Source of the DNA: an uncultured Collinsella sp.
GTDB taxonomy: Bacteria > Actinomycetota > Coriobacteriia > Coriobacteriales > Coriobacteriaceae
NCBI GenBank assembly: GCA_934650975.1
Contig: CAKUFW010000081.1
Location: forward strand, 1-8,562
DNA length: 8,562 nt
Reading direction: 5' to 3'
Under the pieces are notes generated by a model. That model did not search any database. It was not told where the DNA came from and saw nothing but the letters and a program-made list of their open reading frames with translations. Below are positions 1 through 5,546 of this stretch, piece after piece. The position numbers were made by a program, and so were the translations under genes. Position 1 is the first letter of the stretch. Every line of letters begins with the position of its first letter.

Positions 1-108
1 GAGTATAGGGTTCGAGGTCCAATAAAAACTTTGTTGCAGCTCAACCGTCGTTGCAAGCAAATCGCTGCTGCAGCTCAACTCATTTCCGCTAAGAACTTCG
101 AGGAGTGA
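1..108 (+). CDS. Possible 3' end of an unidentified gene entering from the left edge
   Basis: Frame 1 is open from the first base to a TGA at 106-108, giving 35 C-terminal residues ending in SAKNFEE. The last codons (CTC, ATT, TCC, AAG, AAC, TTC, GAG, GAG) look like normal high-GC coding usage. The end lies about 35 bp before the inverted repeat, so the gene would converge on nrdD. The product cannot be recognised from this tail. The opposite strand is also open across 1-126 (from an ATG at 126 with no clear Shine-Dalgarno), so the strand is not certain. The plus-strand reading is preferred for its codon usage and its charged, helix-like C-terminus. Confidence 0.35.
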   Translation, partial: EYRVRGPIKTLLQLNRRCKQIAAAAQLISAKNFEE

Positions 109-143
109 GCGGGCCGCGTGCTGCATCTCAGCTACGTCAACTT

Positions 144-281
144 GGCTGCCCCGTAGCGAGCCGCCGGACCTTTGCTCGATATGAGTTCCGCACGAACAGG
201 AGGCGCCAGTGGCGCCTCCGTCGTGAGTCAGGACTGTCCGAAATAGCGAGCAAAGGTCCGGCGGCTCGCTACGGGGCAGCC
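144..281. repeat. Long inverted repeat: 35-bp perfect arms around a 68-bp centre with a nested hairpin
   Basis: Bases 144-178 are the exact reverse complement of 247-281. After one mismatch the pairing continues for 3 bp (180-182 with 243-245). The centre holds a second perfect 9-bp stem, GGAGGCGCC (199-207) with GGCGCCTCC (211-219), closed by AGT and flanked by CACGA (191-195) and TCGTG (221-225). Transcribed from either strand, the element would fold into a long nested hairpin. It fills the gap between the possible plus-strand gene ending at 108 and the nrdD stop at 293. There is no U-tract as in a normal intrinsic terminator. It could be a bidirectional 3'-end or stability structure, or a small non-coding mobile palindrome. 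I see no clear target-site duplication. Confidence 0.9.
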
Positions 282-292
282 TGGGATGGATA

Positions 293-2515
293 TTAGAGAT
301 GCAGCACGCGGTCGCGGATCTCCTCGGTTCGACCCTGGTTCCAGAATTGGGTACCGATGTAGCCGCACGTACGACGGGCGACGTTCATCTTCTCCTGGTC
401 GCGGTTACCGCAGTTGGGGCATTCCCACACCAGCTTGCCGTCGTCCTCGACAATGCGAATCTCGCCGTCGTAGCCGCACACCTGGCAGTAGTCGCTCTTG
501 GTATTGAGCTCGGCGTACATGATGTTGTCGTAGATGTACTGCATCACGCGAATGACGGCCTTGAGGTTGTCCTGCATGTTGGGAACCTCGACGTAGGAGA
601 TGGCACCGCCCGGCGAAAGCTGCTGGAACATGCCCTCGAACTTGAGCTTGTCGAAAGCATCGATCTCCTCGGACACGTGGACGTGGTAGCTGTTGGTGAT
701 ATAGCCCTTGTCCGTCACGCCCGGAATGATGCCAAAACGACGCTGCAGGCACTTGGCGAACTTGTACGTCGTCGACTCAAGCGGGGTGCCGTACAGCGAG
801 AAGTCGATGTCGCTTTCGGCCTTCCACTCCGCGCACTTGTCGTTCATGCGCTGCATGACCGCCATAGCAAACGGCGTGCCCTCCTTCTCGGTGTGGCTGT
901 GGCCCGTCATGTACTTGACGCACTCATACAGGCCGGCATAACCCAGGCTGATGGTGGAATAGCCACCCACGAGCAGCTTGTCGATCGTCTCGCCCTTCTT
1001 CAGGCGCGCTAGGGCGCCGTACTGCCAAAGAATCGGCGCGGCATCCGAAAGCGTGCCCATCAGGCGCTCATGGCGGCACAGCAGGGCGCGGTGACACAGC
1101 TCAAGGCGCTCGTCAAAGATCTTCCAGAACTTGTCCATGTCCTGATGCGAGCTCAGCGCGACATCGGGCAGATTGATGGTCACGACGCCCTGGTTAAAGC
1201 GGCCATAGTACTTGGGCTTGCTCGGGTCGTAGTTCAGTGCGTTGGCAACGTTGTTAAAGCCGTTGCCCGAGCGGTCGGGCGTCAAGAAGCTGCGGCAGCC
1301 CATGCAGGTATAGCAGTCGCCGTTGCCCGCGGTCTCGCCCTTCGACAGCTTGAGCTCGCGCATCTTCTTCTCGGAGATGTAGTCGGGCACCATGCGTTTG
1401 GCGGTGCACTTGGCAGCCAACTGGGTGAGGTAGAAGTACGGGGAGTCCTCGTGAACGTTATCGTCCTCGAGCACATAGATAAGCTTGGGGAATGCCGGGG
1501 TAATCCACACGCCGGCCTCGTTCTTAACGCCCTCGTAGCGCTGGCGAAGCGTCTCTTCCACAATCATGGCAAGGTCATGCTTCTCCTGGGGCGAACGGGC
1601 CTCGTTAAGATACATAAAGACCGTCACGAACGGTGCCTGACCGTTGGTGGTCATAAGGGTCACGACCTGGTACTGGATTGTCTGGACGCCGCGGCGAATC
1701 TCATCGCGCAGGCGGTCCTCTACGACCTCGCGGACCTTCTCGGCAGACGCGGAGACGCCAAGCTCCTCGAGCTCGCGCGCGACCTCGCCGCGAATCTTCT
1801 GACGGCTCACCTCAACAAAGGGGGCAAGATGGGTCAGCGAGATGGACTGGCCGCCGTACTGGGAGGAAGCAACCTGCGCGATAATCTGCGTCGCGATATT
1901 GCAGGCAGTCGAGAAGCTATGCGGCTTCTCGATCAGCGTGCCCGAGATGACGGTGCCGTTCTGGAGCATATCCTCCAGGTTCACCAGGTCGCAGTTATGC
2001 ATGTGCTGGGCAAAGTAGTCGGAATCGTGGAAGTGAATCAGGCCCTCGTTATGGGCATCCACAATCTCCTGAGGCAGCAGCACGCGCTGCGTCAGGTCCT
2101 TGGAGATCTCACCGGCCATGTAGTCGCGCTGAACGGAGTTTACGGTCGGGTTCTTGTTGGAGTTCTCCTGCTTGACCTCTTCGTTGTTGCACTCGATGAG
2201 CGACAGAATCTTGTCATCGGTCGTGTTCTTCTGGCGCTTCAAGCTCTGAACATAGCGATAGATGATGTAGTGGCGGGCGACCTCGTAGCAGTCGAGACGC
2301 ATGATCTCGTCCTCAACCAGATCCTGAATCTCCTCGACCGAAACGGTGTGTCCGGCATTCTCGCATGCCTCGGCAACGTTTTGCGCCGCGTAAATCACCT
2401 GACGGTCGGTTAGACGAGAGCTCTCCTCGACCTCCAAGTTTGCGGCGCGGATGGCATTGACGATCTTATCGATGTCAAAGACAACCTCGGTGCCGCTGCG
2501 CTTGATGATCTTCAT
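293..2515 (-). CDS. nrdD: Anaerobic (class III) ribonucleoside-triphosphate reductase, catalytic subunit
   Basis: This is the oxygen-sensitive glycyl-radical enzyme that reduces ribonucleoside triphosphates to deoxyribonucleotides in the cytoplasm. It needs the radical-SAM activase NrdG. From the chosen ATG the protein has 740 residues, a normal family length. Residues 1 to about 95 form an ATP-cone regulatory domain (MKIIKRSGTEVVF start). The catalytic barrel follows, with HNCDLVNLEDML around Cys175 (candidate active-site Cys), CYTCMGCRSFL at 401-411 and LSPGGAISYVEV at 633-644. A zinc site is formed by CQVC (677-680) and CPNC (699-702). The glycyl-radical loop RRTCGYIG is at 714-721, with Gly718 the expected radical residue. 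All key motifs are intact. The start is set by AAAGAGG at 2523-2529, 7 nt upstream; an in-frame ATG at 2545 has no such site. The stop is TAA at 293-295. nrdG does not follow in the remaining 292 bp, which is unusual. Confidence 0.96.
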   Translation of the reverse strand: MKIIKRSGTEVVFDIDKIVNAIRAANLEVEESSRLTDRQVIYAAQNVAEACENAGHTVSVEEIQDLVEDEIMRLDCYEVARHYIIYRYVQSLKRQKNTTDDKILSLIECNNEEVKQENSNKNPTVNSVQRDYMAGEISKDLTQRVLLPQEIVDAHNEGLIHFHDSDYFAQHMHNCDLVNLEDMLQNGTVISGTLIEKPHSFSTACNIATQIIAQVASSQYGGQSISLTHLAPFVEVSRQKIRGEVARELEELGVSASAEKVREVVEDRLRDEIRRGVQTIQYQVVTLMTTNGQAPFVTVFMYLNEARSPQEKHDLAMIVEETLRQRYEGVKNEAGVWITPAFPKLIYVLEDDNVHEDSPYFYLTQLAAKCTAKRMVPDYISEKKMRELKLSKGETAGNGDCYTCMGCRSFLTPDRSGNGFNNVANALNYDPSKPKYYGRFNQGVVTINLPDVALSSHQDMDKFWKIFDERLELCHRALLCRHERLMGTLSDAAPILWQYGALARLKKGETIDKLLVGGYSTISLGYAGLYECVKYMTGHSHTEKEGTPFAMAVMQRMNDKCAEWKAESDIDFSLYGTPLESTTYKFAKCLQRRFGIIPGVTDKGYITNSYHVHVSEEIDAFDKLKFEGMFQQLSPGGAISYVEVPNMQDNLKAVIRVMQYIYDNIMYAELNTKSDYCQVCGYDGEIRIVEDDGKLVWECPNCGNRDQEKMNVARRTCGYIGTQFWNQGRTEEIRDRVLHL

Positions 2516-2522
2516 CCTCTTG

Positions 2523-2529
2523 CCTCTTT
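2523..2529 (-). promoter_or_regulatory. Ribosome binding site that sets the nrdD start
   Basis: On the minus strand AAAGAGG lies 7 nt before the ATG at 2515. A second AGAGG abuts the ATG and is too close to serve. An upstream in-frame ATG at 2545 lacks a purine-rich site. This favours the 740-residue protein starting MKIIKRSG, which also matches the usual beginning of the ATP cone. Confidence 0.65.
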
Positions 2530-2742
2530 CGCATCGTAGTCTCATTGCGCTTCAGAGCCAAACGATGCCCGGCAGGGCTTGCCCCTGTCTTGCGGCGCCG
2601 TCGCGCAATCTGTGTTCTCGATAAACCATAAGCCTCCACGCGGACATCCCCGGGAGCCGATCAGGCGACTCAAAGACACGTCCAAAGGAGGCAGATAAGG
2701 TCCTCGTTCTCTGTCCGCCATCTATCATACGACAAAGACGCA

Positions 2743-2772
2743 TCTATATCCTGTATTCTTTTTTTAGGTCAA
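2743..2772 (-). promoter_or_regulatory. Probable nrdD promoter
   Basis: On the minus strand TTGACC (2767-2772) is separated by 18 bp from TATAGA (2743-2748). This fits a housekeeping sigma-70-type promoter, with transcription starting near 2736. The NrdR box directly abuts the -35 element, as expected for a repressed promoter. The start would leave a leader of about 220 nt before the nrdD ATG. That leader contains a short GC-rich hairpin (CAGGG 2573-2577 with CCCTG 2583-2587) but nothing I recognise as a known riboswitch. The promoter assignment is by eye. Confidence 0.5.
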
Positions 2773-2788
2773 ACACAACATATAGTGT
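2773..2788. promoter_or_regulatory. NrdR box upstream of nrdD
   Basis: ACACAACATATAGTGT matches the palindromic NrdR-box consensus (ACACWATATATWGTGT) at every position but one (C at position 7). NrdR is the ATP-cone/zinc-ribbon repressor of bacterial ribonucleotide reductase genes and normally binds two boxes about three helical turns apart. A degenerate second copy can be drawn at 2739-2754 (about 9 of 16 matches, 34 bp offset), overlapping the -10 element. Only the first box is convincing. Its position beside an nrdD promoter strongly supports function. Confidence 0.75.
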
Positions 2789-2828
2789 TTCAGCAGGTCA
2801 AAGCAATTGGTCAATCTGCAAACGCATT

Positions 2829-2901
2829 AAAAATGAGGGGTTCTTGGCAGGTCGCTAAAACGTTACCAACTCGGCTACCTGCATGGCAGTTATAAAACCC
2901 C
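2829..2901 (-). terminator. Terminator-like stem-loop upstream of the nrdD promoter
   Basis: On the minus strand GGGGTT (2896-2901) can pair with AACCCC (2837-2842), and inside it GCAGGT (2877-2882) with ACCTGC (2847-2852). The run TCATTTTT follows at 2829-2836. The loop is large (24 nt), so folding is less certain than for the compact hairpins elsewhere in the window. Its outer arm overlaps the last codons of the small ORF at 2890-2982. It could end a short transcript or block read-through from the tRNA unit into the nrdD control region. Confidence 0.4.
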
Positions 2902-2982
2902 CTTAATCAGGCCGCCGACAAATCCTACCAAAACCAAGCCGCTCATGCCAAAAGAATCCAAAAGATTATGCTTGACCAACAT
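2890..2982 (-). CDS. Tentative 30-residue hydrophobic peptide
   Basis: An ATG at 2982 opens a 30-codon frame ending in TAA at 2890-2892. The C-terminal part, SGLVLVGFVGGLIKGVL, is strongly hydrophobic and glycine-rich with one Lys, like a single short membrane helix. A stem-loop with a T-run follows at once. Hydrophobic peptides of this size ahead of a terminator occur as type I toxins, leader peptides or small membrane proteins, but I recognise no family. Against it: there is no clear Shine-Dalgarno before the ATG, and only weak promoter-like sequence upstream. An internal ATG at codon 13 is an alternative start. It may be chance. Confidence 0.25.
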   Translation of the reverse strand: MLVKHNLLDSFGMSGLVLVGFVGGLIKGVL

Positions 2983-3080
2983 GTTGCGGTCGAACCGATA
3001 TCAAGTCCGGCACAAGCGATCCTTCAAACTCAAAAGTCATTCGGCCGACACAACCGAAACATTATGGTTGAATTGCCTAG

Positions 3081-3115
3081 AAAACAAAACAGCCTAGAGG
3101 CAAAACCTCTAGGCT
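3081..3115 (-). terminator. Intrinsic terminator after the Gly-Val tRNA unit
   Basis: A perfect 10-bp stem, AGCCTAGAGG (3091-3100) with CCTCTAGGCT (3106-3115), has a 5-base loop. On the minus strand it is followed by the T-rich GTTTTGTTTT (3081-3090). It lies just past the 3' end of tRNA-Val and should end that transcript. Confidence 0.9.
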
Positions 3116-3124
3116 GCGAACATT

Positions 3125-3199
3125 TGGTGGGCGTTAGAAGATTTGAACTTCTGACCTCTTCCGTGTCAGGGAAGCGCTCTCCCCCTGAGCTAAACGCCC
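3125..3199 (-). tRNA. tRNA-Val (anticodon GAC)
   Basis: The minus strand folds as a cloverleaf. The 7-bp acceptor stem is GGGCGTT (3193-3199) with AACGCCC (3129-3135). The anticodon stem CTTCC/GGAAG carries the loop CTGACAC, so the anticodon is GAC (Val). The T-loop is TTCAAAT. The discriminator A and an encoded CCA (3125-3127) are present. Only 3 bp separate it from the tRNA-Gly upstream, so the two are co-transcribed and cut apart. Confidence 0.95.
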
Positions 3200-3202
3200 A
3201 AA

Positions 3203-3278
3203 TGGAGCGGACAACGGGGCTCGAACCCGCGACCCCAACCTTGGCAAGGTTGTGCTCTACCAACTGAGCCATGTCCGC
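3203..3278 (-). tRNA. tRNA-Gly (anticodon GCC), copy 1
   Basis: A cloverleaf with acceptor stem GCGGACA/TGTCCGC, anticodon stem CAACC/GGTTG, loop TTGCCAA (anticodon GCC, Gly), T-loop TTCGAGC, discriminator T and encoded CCA (3203-3205). It is the first gene of a two-tRNA unit with tRNA-Val. The 76-bp gene is identical to the copies at 5320-5395 and 5547-5622. Its own promoter lies at 3291-3319. Confidence 0.96.
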
Positions 3279-3290
3279 TTACGGGGATTA

Positions 3291-3338
3291 ATCTTACGTG
3301 ATGCCTGCATCCTATGCAAGAACTTTTTTTAAAAAGTT
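3291..3338 (-). promoter_or_regulatory. Promoter of the Gly-Val tRNA unit with upstream A/T palindrome
   Basis: On the minus strand TTGCAT (3314-3319), a 17-bp spacer and TAAGAT (3291-3296) give a good sigma-70-type promoter ending about 13 bp before the tRNA-Gly 5' end. Directly upstream is a palindrome, AACTTTTT-TT-AAAAAGTT on the plus strand (3321-3338). The same arrangement precedes the second tRNA array. The A/T tract could act as an UP element. Together with the small GCGA/TCGC stem at 3341-3353 it could also serve as a weak terminator for the alpha-glucosidase gene, since nothing stronger lies between that gene's stop (3412) and this promoter. Confidence 0.7.
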
Positions 3339-3411
3339 TTGCGATACCCTCGCGAAGGCATCAGCCGTCACGAAAGGCGCGGACAAACGCAAACTCGCAA
3401 CGAGATGCCCC

Positions 3412-5145
3412 CTATATCTCGCCGAGCATAATCCAGGCCGAGCTGTCCTGCGCGAGCTTGCCGTCTGCGAGCGGTGATGAGGTGAGCAGGACCTTGCCCG
3501 CCGGCAGCTCCACGGGCGCTGCACCGAAATTCGTCACACATGCCCAGCCATTGTCACGGCGATAGGCGATGACGCCGCCCTCGGCACCCTCGGCGCCATC
3601 CGCAAGGCCGGTGCGCCCGTCAAGATCGAGCCACGAAAGGTCGTTGGCACACCCGCGCAACTTGCGCCGCAGCCAAAGGGCGTCGCGATAGAGCGCAAGC
3701 ATCGATGCCGGATCCGCCTCTTCCCTATCCACAGCGTAGTCAGAAAACCACGCGGGCTGTGGCAGATGGGGCGCCGCATCGGCGCCCGCTGGTGAGAACC
3801 CAAACGATCCGCCCTGTGCGGGATCGTCCGCCGACACCCACGGCAGGGGCACACGGCAGCCGTCGCGCCCCTTCTCGCGCTTCGGTCCGTGTGTATTGAT
3901 TGCACTGGGATCTTCGAGTGCAGACCACGGGATATCAGCCACCTCAAAAAGGCCGAGCTCCTCACCCTGATACACGTATGCCGAGCCCGGAAGTGCCAGC
4001 TCGAGCAAAAGGGCCGCCCGTGCACGACGCTCGCCGAGCTCTCGGTTTTCGTCATAAGACGACCCGTCACGCAAGAGCCAGTCGAGTGCGATCTGGTGGT
4101 AGCGCGTCGCCTTGATCTGCGGCAGGGCGTAACGCGTCGCCACGCGCGGCACATCGTGGTTGGAGAGCACCCAGGTCGAGGCGGAACCGGATTCGACGGC
4201 CGCCTTCAAGCCCTCCTCGATTGCGGCGTGCATGTCGTCATAGGTCCAAGTGGCCTTGGCGAACTCAAAGTTGAACGTCTGGCCGAGCTCACTGGGGCGC
4301 GCGTAGAGATACTGACGCTCGGGCAGCACCCACGCCTCGGCAACGGCGCTGCGTGGCGGATCATAGCGGTCGAACACGCGGCGCCACTCGCGATAGATCT
4401 CGTGGACCTCGTTGCGGTCCCACAGCGGATGGGTGCCGTCGTCAACCATGTCATCGCCCTCGGCGAGATGCCACCGGTCAAGATCATCGCGGTCGAGGTC
4501 CTTGGCGAGACCGTGAGCTACATCGATACGGAAACCGTCGACGCCCCGATCGCTCCAAAACGCGAGGACGTCGCAAAAGAACGTGCGGACTTCGGGGCAT
4601 GCCCAGTCAAAGTCAGGCTGCTCAGGGGTAAACATGTGCAGATACCACTGACCGTCCGCAACGCGCGTCCAGGCGGGGCCGCCAAAGTTGGCATTCCAAT
4701 TGGTGGGAGGCAGCTCGCCATGCTCGCCGCGACCATCACGGAAGATATATCGGGCGCGCTCGGGCGATCCGGGGCCGGCGGCAAGAGCTGCTTTGAACCA
4801 GGGATGTTGGTCGGATGAGTGGTTGGGCACGATATCGACGATGACCTTGATGCCGCGCGTGTGGGCGGCAGCGACCATGTCATCGAAGTCGTCAAGCGAG
4901 CCAAGACGCGGATCGACATCGCAGTAGTCCGCCACATCATAGCCGCCATCGATAAGCGGCGATGGATAGAACGGGCTCAGCCAGATGGCCTCGATTCCCA
5001 GTCGCTCAAGATAATCCATCTGCTGGGTAATGCCCGCGATATCACCCAGACCCGAACCGGTCGAATCCTTAAACGAGCGCGGGTAGATCTGATAGATCGC
5101 GGCATCAGACATCCACGAACGCGAAGAGGTTATTTCTGTAGCCAT
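3412..5145 (-). CDS. GH13 alpha-glucosidase (oligosaccharide alpha-glucosidase)
   Basis: A 577-residue cytoplasmic enzyme expected to remove terminal glucose from short alpha-glucosides such as maltose, isomaltose or sucrose-like sugars. No signal peptide is visible. GH13 landmarks appear in order: AIYQIYPRSF (16-25), region I DIVPNHSS (104-111), region II DGFRIDVAHGLAKD (203-216) with nucleophile Asp208, region III EAWV with acid/base Glu270, region IV SNHD with Asp331, then the C-terminal beta domain. The GFRIDVAHGL form and the length resemble actinobacterial alpha-glucosidases (subfamily GH13_30 is my best guess). The exact substrate cannot be read from motifs. The ATG at 5145 has AAGGGAG 9 nt upstream (5155-5161). 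A weak promoter, TTGCCG (5210-5215) with a 19-bp spacer and TATCAT (5185-5190), may serve it. It stands alone, with no sugar transporter or regulator beside it, between two tRNA clusters. Confidence 0.93.
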   Translation of the reverse strand: MATEITSSRSWMSDAAIYQIYPRSFKDSTGSGLGDIAGITQQMDYLERLGIEAIWLSPFYPSPLIDGGYDVADYCDVDPRLGSLDDFDDMVAAAHTRGIKVIVDIVPNHSSDQHPWFKAALAAGPGSPERARYIFRDGRGEHGELPPTNWNANFGGPAWTRVADGQWYLHMFTPEQPDFDWACPEVRTFFCDVLAFWSDRGVDGFRIDVAHGLAKDLDRDDLDRWHLAEGDDMVDDGTHPLWDRNEVHEIYREWRRVFDRYDPPRSAVAEAWVLPERQYLYARPSELGQTFNFEFAKATWTYDDMHAAIEEGLKAAVESGSASTWVLSNHDVPRVATRYALPQIKATRYHQIALDWLLRDGSSYDENRELGERRARAALLLELALPGSAYVYQGEELGLFEVADIPWSALEDPSAINTHGPKREKGRDGCRVPLPWVSADDPAQGGSFGFSPAGADAAPHLPQPAWFSDYAVDREEADPASMLALYRDALWLRRKLRGCANDLSWLDLDGRTGLADGAEGAEGGVIAYRRDNGWACVTNFGAAPVELPAGKVLLTSSPLADGKLAQDSSAWIMLGEI

Positions 5146-5235
5146 GGGGCATATCTCCCTTGCAACGAGATTTAGATGCCCACGATGATACGCCCAAGGC
5201 AGACAGTCGCGGCAAACAACGCCCCACCCACGCCC

Positions 5236-5265
5236 AAAAAAGCTCGCTCCCTCTCGGGTTCGAGC
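5236..5265 (-). terminator. Possible second terminator after the Gly-Cys-Gly tRNA array
   Basis: On the minus strand GCTCG (5261-5265) pairs with CGAGC (5242-5246), with a possible inner GGG/CCC pairing, followed by TTTTTT (5236-5241). It lies 16 bp past the strong terminator at 5282-5309 and would back it up, insulating the alpha-glucosidase from tRNA read-through. The stem is short, so the call is tentative. Confidence 0.4.
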
Positions 5266-5281
5266 CCATGTAATGGGTACG

Positions 5282-5309
5282 AAAAAACCCGGCTACCTTG
5301 GTAGTCGGG
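5282..5309 (-). terminator. Intrinsic terminator ending the Gly-Cys-Gly tRNA array
   Basis: A 10-position stem, CCCGGCTACC (5288-5297) with GGTAGTCGGG (5300-5309) and one mismatch, has a 2-base loop. On the minus strand it is followed directly by TTTTTT (5282-5287). It starts 10 bp past the 3' end of the last tRNA-Gly. Confidence 0.88.
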
Positions 5310-5319
5310 CTGTTGCGTT

Positions 5320-5395
5320 TGGAGCGGACAACGGGGCTCGAACCCGCGACCCCAACCTTGGCAAGGTTGTGCTCTACCAACTGAGCCATGTCCGC
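5320..5395 (-). tRNA. tRNA-Gly (anticodon GCC), copy 2
   Basis: Identical over all 76 bp to copy 1, with anticodon loop TTGCCAA and encoded CCA (5320-5322). It is the last gene of the Gly-Cys-Gly array. The 42-bp spacer to the tRNA-Cys upstream is mostly a terminator hairpin, so expression depends on read-through or on a promoter hidden inside the tRNA-Cys gene. None is evident. Confidence 0.96.
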
Positions 5396-5400
5396 ATATG

Positions 5401-5428
5401 TAAAACAAAACGGGCGCCGGAGCGCCCG
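5401..5428 (-). terminator. Terminator-like hairpin between tRNA-Cys and tRNA-Gly copy 2
   Basis: A perfect 7-bp GC stem, CGGGCGC (5411-5417) with GCGCCCG (5422-5428), has a 4-base loop. On the minus strand it is followed by TTTTGTTTTA (5401-5410). The T-run ends 5 bp before the 5' end of the next tRNA. It may act as a partial terminator or as a processing site. Confidence 0.82.
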
Positions 5429-5437
5429 GATGTTGCC

Positions 5438-5511
5438 TGGAGGCGAAGCCCGGATTCGAACCGGGGGTAAAGGCTTTGCAGGCCTCTGCCTTACCACTTG
5501 GCCACTTCGCC
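5438..5511 (-). tRNA. tRNA-Cys (anticodon GCA)
   Basis: A cloverleaf with acceptor stem GGCGAAG/CTTCGCC, D-arm with TGGTAA, anticodon loop CTGCAAA (anticodon GCA, Cys), T-arm CCGGTTCGAATCCGG, discriminator T and encoded CCA (5438-5440). It is the middle gene of the array, with terminator-like hairpins on both sides. Confidence 0.95.
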
Positions 5512-5512
5512 G

Positions 5513-5536
5513 AAAAAGGACCGTCAAGAACGGTCC
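5513..5536 (-). terminator. Terminator-like hairpin between tRNA-Gly copy 3 and tRNA-Cys
   Basis: A perfect 7-bp stem, GGACCGT (5518-5524) with ACGGTCC (5530-5536), has a 5-base loop. On the minus strand it is followed by TTTTT (5513-5517). The T-run ends 1 bp before the mature 5' end of tRNA-Cys. The spacer is only 35 bp, leaving no room for a separate promoter. Confidence 0.82.
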
Positions 5537-5546
5537 GGAATTGCAA

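Noticed and set aside
35..79. 11-bp direct repeat TGCAGCTCAAC at 35-45 and 69-79
   Set aside because: Only two copies, inside a probable coding tail. Too little to call a repeat element or CRISPR.
105..296. 63-residue ORF on the plus strand through the long inverted repeat
   Set aside because: It starts at a GTG overlapping the stop of the preceding frame, has no ribosome site, and its sequence is dictated by the palindrome.
1070..2413. 447-residue open frame on the plus strand inside nrdD
   Set aside because: It lies wholly antisense to a gene with all catalytic motifs. Its Leu/Val/Ala/His-rich composition is typical of a shadow frame in high-GC DNA, and no domain is recognisable.
2552..2743. 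63-residue ORF in the nrdD leader
   Set aside because: Its ATG lies in the proposed -10 element and it has no Shine-Dalgarno. It shows no recognisable protein features.
2847..2882. tRNA-like string GGTAGCCGAGTTGGTAACG on the minus strand
   Set aside because: It resembles a D-arm, but there is no matching acceptor stem, anticodon arm or T-loop, so it is not a tRNA gene.
2968..3272. ORFs across the tRNA-Val/tRNA-Gly pair on both strands (for example the peptide ending TLARLCSTN)
   Set aside because: They are translations of tRNA genes. The same peptide strings recur over each identical tRNA-Gly copy.
3889..4818. 309-residue open frame on the plus strand inside the alpha-glucosidase gene
   Set aside because: Antisense shadow of a gene with intact GH13 catalytic regions.
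3397..5171. 10-bp repeat GCAACGAGAT on both sides of the alpha-glucosidase (3397-3406 and 5162-5171)
   Set aside because: Could suggest an insertion footprint, but no transposase or terminal inverted repeats accompany it, and a 10-bp match is easily chance.
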